Source: Lachnospiraceae bacterium
Lineage (GTDB): Bacteria; Bacillota_A; Clostridia; Lachnospirales; Lachnospiraceae
Assembly (NCBI GenBank): GCA_017437705.1
Contig: JAFRYJ010000251.1
Span: 1 to 21,043 of the forward strand
Direction: 5' to 3'
Length of the DNA: 21,043 nucleotides
Positions 17,697-21,043 of the stretch are shown here, in pieces. The notes under the pieces are model-generated. The model saw only the letters and a program-made list of their open reading frames with translations, was not told the origin of the DNA and searched no databases. The position numbers were made by a program, and so were the translations under genes. The stretch's first letter is position 1; each line of letters starts with the position of its first letter.

Positions 17697-17732
17697 AAAA
17701 GACCTCTGTTCAAGTCAAACGCCCGCCGCCTC

Positions 17733-18695
17733 TTATTTCGCATAGAATACGAAGCCGTCGTTTGCAAAATAGATCTTTGCCTTGTCCACAAGGAGATAAT
17801 CCTTGCCGGGCTCCAGCCTTTCACCGTTTAAGAAGGTAGAGTTGGTAGAGTAATTGTCGCATACGTAGTAAACGCCGTTGACCTTCTTGATAATGGCGTG
17901 CATACGGCTGACGGTGGGATTGTCGCTGATAAGGCAGTCTGCGATGCCCGCGATCTTGCCTATCATGAACTCATCCTTCTCGATGAAGATCTTGTCGCCC
18001 GTCTTGTCTCTCAGAAGATAGGGAACGGGGATGATGTCCGGCTCTTCAGGTCCGGGTACCGTAACCTCCTCCACAACAGGCGCTGCCTCTTCGGGAGCCG
18101 GAGCCGCAGGCTCTGCGGGAGCTGCCGCCGCTTCCTCGCGCACCCTGGTCTGGACCCTGAGGCCCTCGATGAGCTCGAGAAGGTCGCTGCCAGAAAGCTC
18201 CTTGTTCGTATTGATGTTGGCGATGATCCTGCCGACATAATCGAGATCTTCCTTTTCATCGTAAACGATATTCACGATGATCTCCTTGAGGAATGCCCTT
18301 AAGGATTTGATCTTAAGGTCGTGCTCCTCTACGGGAAGATATATGAGGCTTGCATTGCCCGTTTCCTGGTCCACCAGGACGAGATCCACGTCAAGCAGGA
18401 GATTCTCCGGTCTGAGTCCGGATTCCTTTACATAATACGCCGCCTGGGCGATGTTTTTAAGAAGTCCCAGCACCTCGCCCTTTGAAAGCTTCTGGGTGAG
18501 ATATTTCTTCAGGGACATCTTATCGGTTATCTCGTAGTTAATGTCGGTGCCCTCGGCTTCCATCCTGGCGAAGATCCTCTCCTGCTCCTTGATGGCCCTG
18601 TAGGCCTCCCTGTCTATCTCGCCCTTCTGGTCCACCCTGTAAACAAGGGTCGCCTCGAAGGGCTTCGCCGCAAAGTCAAAATAGCTGATATTCAT
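17733..18695 (-). CDS. DUF6382 and FHA domain protein
   Basis: A 320-aa cytoplasmic protein that probably reads phosphothreonine signals. Residues about 1-170 resemble the DUF6382 region, with a pseudokinase-like stretch (SGLRPENLLLDVDLVLVDQE) reminiscent of the N-terminal domain of EssB/YukC in type VII secretion; that resemblance is my inference. A Pro/Glu/Ala-rich linker spans about 187-222. The FHA domain occupies about 235-320, with SRMH at 263-266 and the turn NSTFLNG at 285-291. The canonical strand-3 Arg is replaced by Lys247 (MIGK), which may weaken phosphothreonine binding. Start at 18695: AGGAG is 7 nt away, but only 1 nt from the alternative ATG at 18701. The gerW stop overlaps that upstream ATG. 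No Ser/Thr kinase or phosphatase gene lies in the window. Confidence 0.85.
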   Translation of the reverse strand: MNISYFDFAAKPFEATLVYRVDQKGEIDREAYRAIKEQERIFARMEAEGTDINYEITDKMSLKKYLTQKLSKGEVLGLLKNIAQAAYYVKESGLRPENLLLDVDLVLVDQETGNASLIYLPVEEHDLKIKSLRAFLKEIIVNIVYDEKEDLDYVGRIIANINTNKELSGSDLLELIEGLRVQTRVREEAAAAPAEPAAPAPEEAAPVVEEVTVPGPEEPDIIPVPYLLRDKTGDKIFIEKDEFMIGKIAGIADCLISDNPTVSRMHAIIKKVNGVYYVCDNYSTNSTFLNGERLEPGKDYLLVDKAKIYFANDGFVFYAK

Positions 18696-18697
18696 GA

Positions 18698-19084
18698 TCA
18701 TTCTCCTTTAACTATCTCGTTTACCCTGGCCTCCACATCGGGGTCCTTTTTGCCGAATCTGTCAAGAACGTTGGGAACCAGATCTATGATCTTTGAAACG
18801 GCGCCGGCGGACTGCTCCACAGGTACCATCCTTACGTTGCTGCCGTTGATCACAAGTACCGCGCAGGGCTTCATCTTTCCGAAGAGACCGCCGGTGGAGC
18901 CGTTCTTGGCCGAGCGTGCGCTGGCGGAAGCGGCAGAACCGAAATTCACCTCGATGAGGGGCACGATGATCGTACCGTTGATGGTCACGGGCTCACCGAC
19001 CACCGTCTTTGTGTTGATAAAGTCACCCAGTCCGCTGAAAAGCGAATCAACAGTCGTTCCGAAATTGTTATTGTTTTCTGCCAT
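18698..19084 (-). CDS. GerW family sporulation protein (YtfJ-like)
   Basis: A 128-aa protein matching YtfJ/GerW, a spore protein tied to germination in Bacillus and widespread in spore-forming Firmicutes; its biochemical role is unclear. The core TKTVVGEPVTINGTIIVPLI followed by EVNFG (about 25-50), then the Gly/Ala/Ser-rich middle and CAVLVINGSNVRMVPVE, are family hallmarks. No signal peptide or membrane helix is seen. AGAGG sits about 10 nt before the ATG, and the upstream ytfI-like gene ends 13 nt away; ytfI and ytfJ are also neighbours in Bacillus. The middle segment is Ser/Ala-rich, where many homologues are Gly-rich. Presence of gerW suggests, but does not prove, a spore-forming lineage. 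Confidence 0.9.
   Translation of the reverse strand: MAENNNNFGTTVDSLFSGLGDFINTKTVVGEPVTINGTIIVPLIEVNFGSAASASARSAKNGSTGGLFGKMKPCAVLVINGSNVRMVPVEQSAGAVSKIIDLVPNVLDRFGKKDPDVEARVNEIVKGE
18703..18707 (-). promoter_or_regulatory. RBS deciding the FHA gene start
   Basis: AGGAG within the end of gerW has 7-nt spacing to the ATG at 18695 and 1-nt spacing to the one at 18701, so the second Met is the likelier start. Confidence 0.75.
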
Positions 19085-19097
19085 TGCTTAATTCCTC

Positions 19098-20129
19098 TCA
19101 TTCCTGATTTTTCAAACTTTTTATATCTCTGTAAAGCTTTCTGCATTTTTTCGAGAAGTATATGCTCAGAAACGCCTTTGCGGGTATTATGAGCCGTATC
19201 CTTCCCTTCATCTTCACGTCCGCATCCAGCACCTTTTCCGCGAAATCCGGCCTTATCTCGAATGAATCGTCGTAAAACCTGTAAAGGAGGGTGGATGCGG
19301 AATATACCATTCCGGTCTTATATGGATCGTCCGCCCCGAATCTCACATAGCCTCCGAGATACGTGGGCTTCAGGTGCCTTACCACCATTTTTATATTTTT
19401 GGATATCCTGGCAAAGGTCTTATCGTTCTCGCCGCTGAAGAAAATGTCCGTTACCCTGTCCTTTTTATCAATGATGCCGTATATCTTATCCTCTATGGAA
19501 TCCTTTTTGTCGGATATCGCGTCGATCCTGTCCGATATCCTGTCTCCCAGGCTCCTCGGATCCTTCTTCTTTTCGGAAGCCTTCTTTTTCCTTTCGGCCT
19601 TCCGCTCCGCCTTCTGCCTTTTCTTTTTCTCTTTTTTGTCTTGCTTTTCTTTCTTCTTATCCCTGCCTGATCGGGATCCTTCTTTCTTCTCTTCCTTTGC
19701 GGGGGCTTTTGCATCATCCGGCTTTTGGGCCTCATCCCCGGAGGGACCTTCTTCATCCTTCTTGCCGTAATAATAGAAATCCCTGTATTCGTCCCCCAGT
19801 ACCGGGTCCTCCGGTATATCCGCAGGCGGCGACGTCCCGGCCGGCTCCCCGTTTTCGGATCCCGCTTTGACCAGGGTCTTTCCGAAGATCTTCGCCTTCA
19901 GGGCGAAGGTCTGTTCGTCCTCCGTTTTTACGAAGCCTCCCCTGATCTTCAGTATCCCCAGGAGCCATCCGCCCTTCAGTCTTGCCTTGATGTTCCCGTC
20001 CTTTACATCGCCCTGCGCCTCGTATCTTACGGGGACGAATAGCACCAGGGCCAGGAGCAGCAGGATGATGCCCAGTATCACGAGAAGAACTATCCCTATG
20101 ATCTTAAGGACCGTTAAGAATACTGCCAT
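19098..20129 (-). CDS. DUF2953 membrane protein (YtfI-like)
   Basis: A 343-aa membrane-anchored protein of the DUF2953 family (Bacillus YtfI), found next to gerW and of unknown mechanism. One N-terminal hydrophobic helix spans about 4-34. A short beta-like segment (GWLLGILKIRGGFV) is followed by an acidic Pro/Asp-rich linker and then by an exceptionally Lys/Glu/Arg-rich tract, about 145-192. The conserved C-terminal portion includes YLGGYVRFGADDPYKTGMVY at about 258-277, characteristic of the family. Start at 20129 is favoured: GGGGAG is 7 nt upstream and it follows the previous stop by 4 nt. The longer in-frame start at 20189 would overlap the upstream gene by 56 bp and adds a non-hydrophobic leader. 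The basic tract is long for the family. Confidence 0.85.
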   Translation of the reverse strand: MAVFLTVLKIIGIVLLVILGIILLLLALVLFVPVRYEAQGDVKDGNIKARLKGGWLLGILKIRGGFVKTEDEQTFALKAKIFGKTLVKAGSENGEPAGTSPPADIPEDPVLGDEYRDFYYYGKKDEEGPSGDEAQKPDDAKAPAKEEKKEGSRSGRDKKKEKQDKKEKKKRQKAERKAERKKKASEKKKDPRSLGDRISDRIDAISDKKDSIEDKIYGIIDKKDRVTDIFFSGENDKTFARISKNIKMVVRHLKPTYLGGYVRFGADDPYKTGMVYSASTLLYRFYDDSFEIRPDFAEKVLDADVKMKGRIRLIIPAKAFLSIYFSKKCRKLYRDIKSLKNQE

Positions 20130-20133
20130 CCTC

Positions 20134-20445
20134 TTACTCCCCGCCGAAAAATGATGCCGTATCGAAAGCGCCGGTCTTTGCATACACATCCGCCACGATC
20201 TGTCCCGCCAGCTCCTGCGCTTCCTCCTTCGTTCCGGCCAGGCCCACCACGAAAAGCTCTTTCTTCCCGTGTTTCCCGGCCCCGCTCTTTTCGGAAGCCA
20301 TGATCTCCAGGAGCCCTATGCCGTTGGAGGGAAGGGTTATCAGATAATAGCCCTCCGTATCCTCTTTCCTTTCGAGCTCGCGCATTATTATCTTTTCAAC
20401 ACCCGTTACAGATCCGGATGTGTATAACCGACTGTACCACTTCAT
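20134..20445 (-). CDS. Small conserved-looking protein of unknown function
   Basis: A 103-aa soluble protein. It opens MKWYSRLYTSG, then shows alternating hydrophobic strands (GYYLITLPSNGIGLLEIM, ELFVVGLAGT) and an amphipathic helix (KEEAQELAGQIVADVYAKTG), suggesting a small alpha/beta fold. I believe similar proteins occur near this position in other Lachnospiraceae, but I cannot name a family. AAGG lies about 8 nt before the ATG, and the membrane-protein gene ends 13 nt upstream. The downstream ytfI-like gene begins 4 nt after its stop, so co-translation is likely. Coding status rests on operon packing, RBS and plausible composition; function is unknown. Confidence 0.8.
   Translation of the reverse strand: MKWYSRLYTSGSVTGVEKIIMRELERKEDTEGYYLITLPSNGIGLLEIMASEKSGAGKHGKKELFVVGLAGTKEEAQELAGQIVADVYAKTGAFDTASFFGGE
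20137..20142 (-). promoter_or_regulatory. RBS deciding the ytfI-like start
   Basis: GGGGAG spans the end of the 103-residue gene and lies 7 nt before the ATG at 20129, supporting that start over 20189. Confidence 0.7.
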
Positions 20446-20458
20446 AAAAGCTGCCTTG

Positions 20459-21043
20459 TTACACTATATGCATATGATCGTTTATGTGATCCATGCAGTA
20501 TTCATATTCACCGTTGCATTTCGAGCAGAACCTGAACTCCATGTCGGGATCGTCCCGCTCCGTTTTTCCGCAGATGGCGCATCTGTGTCTCGTAATGATG
20601 TTGTGCACCACAGGGCCTTCGTTGTATGATCCCTGCTGCCTTCCCTGCTCCGCCTTCCTGTTGTATTCCATGCGCCTGTAGATGTTCTTTGCCGTTATCC
20701 CCCTGTCTCTCATGAAAATGAAGAAATAGAGGATGAAGTTCATAAGCGACACGATTATCGATATCCTGGTGGCCCCGTTTCCGACGATGACCTCGTAGAT
20801 AAGGAACGCCACGTCGATATAGGCCAGGTATTTCATCTTTATGGGGATTAGGAACATGAGCAGCACCTGCATGTCCGGTATAACCGTGGCAAAGGCCAGG
20901 AACAGCGACATGTTTATGTAATACGTGCTGATGCCGGTATATGAAATGCCTGTGACCTTGTATATTATGATGGCCGCCAGCACCGTAAAGAGCACTCCCG
21001 AAAAGTAATACACGTTAAAACGGAAGGGTCCCCAGACGCTTTC
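20459..21043 (-). CDS. Rhomboid-like membrane protein with C-terminal Cys/His tail, 5' end missing
   Basis: The coding frame is open to the window edge, so this is the last 194 residues of a longer protein. The edge sequence reads ESVWGPFRFNVYYFSG, with a GTG at 21013 as the only internal start candidate; continuing upstream is likelier. At least four hydrophobic helices are visible, followed by a basic linker and a C-terminal cysteine/histidine cluster CxxC-x14-CxxC-x6-CxxH-x3-H-x-H that should bind one or two zinc ions. The WGPFRFN stretch and the PDMQVLLMFLIPIKMK segment resemble a rhomboid-like family I associate with Lachnospiraceae, but no catalytic Ser/His is visible in this part, so protease activity is not claimed. 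Stop codon is 13 nt upstream of the 103-residue gene. Confidence 0.7.
   Translation of the reverse strand, partial: ESVWGPFRFNVYYFSGVLFTVLAAIIIYKVTGISYTGISTYYINMSLFLAFATVIPDMQVLLMFLIPIKMKYLAYIDVAFLIYEVIVGNGATRISIIVSLMNFILYFFIFMRDRGITAKNIYRRMEYNRKAEQGRQQGSYNEGPVVHNIITRHRCAICGKTERDDPDMEFRFCSKCNGEYEYCMDHINDHMHIV

Noticed and set aside
17697..17732. TTGACT on the minus strand upstream of plsX as a promoter -35
   Set aside because: No -10 box lies at suitable distance before the ribosome binding site, and only 36 bp separate the genes.
1..21043. Mobile elements, defence islands, CRISPR arrays, tRNA or rRNA genes
   Set aside because: No transposase, integrase, phage or restriction motif, spaced direct repeat or structural-RNA pattern was seen; genes are co-directional housekeeping genes.

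Overview
The window is a compact, gene-dense piece of a low-to-moderate GC Firmicutes chromosome, most likely from the Lachnospiraceae (Clostridia). That assignment rests on the sporulation-type genes ytfI/gerW, a clostridial Ogg, a DUF5721-like protein, a DUF6382-FHA protein, and strong AGGAG-type ribosome binding sites. It is an inference from recognised protein families, not from a database search. All 18 genes I support lie on the minus strand. They are separated by short gaps or overlaps (largest about 108 bp), so the whole window reads as one or a few long polycistronic units transcribed from high to low coordinates. No stretch over 300 bp lacks a gene. I see no tRNA, rRNA, CRISPR array, insertion sequence, phage gene or toxin-antitoxin pair.

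In transcription order, the first block (21043 down to about 17733) holds little-studied, probably envelope- or sporulation-related genes. These are a rhomboid-like membrane protein with a C-terminal Cys/His zinc-finger tail (cut by the window edge), a 103-residue protein of unknown function, a DUF2953 (YtfI-like) membrane protein with an extreme basic tract, the GerW/YtfJ sporulation protein, and a DUF6382-FHA protein. The second block (17696 to 10688) is a core cell-growth cluster: plsX (phospholipid synthesis), rnc (RNase III), smc (chromosome condensation), a DUF308 membrane protein and ftsY (SRP receptor). acpP, which often sits between plsX and rnc, is absent; a hairpin-forming spacer lies there instead.

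The third block (10688 to 1) is valS, a small lipoprotein gene, purB, a DUF5721-like gene, an NdpA/YejK nucleoid-associated protein gene, a CtpE-like P-type ATPase gene, glnS, and the first 146 codons of ogg (8-oxoguanine DNA glycosylase). Translation coupling is common: TAATG overlaps occur at glnS/ogg and rnc/smc, and there is an 11-bp overlap at valS/lipoprotein. Shine-Dalgarno spacing moves three starts downstream of the longest possible ORF: valS to 10688, the FHA gene to 18695 and the ytfI-like gene to 20129.

The region is mostly housekeeping and I did not find a clear novel mobile or defence system. The least explained parts are the block upstream of plsX, the substitutions at conserved positions in Ogg, GlnRS and SMC, and the plsX-rnc hairpin.
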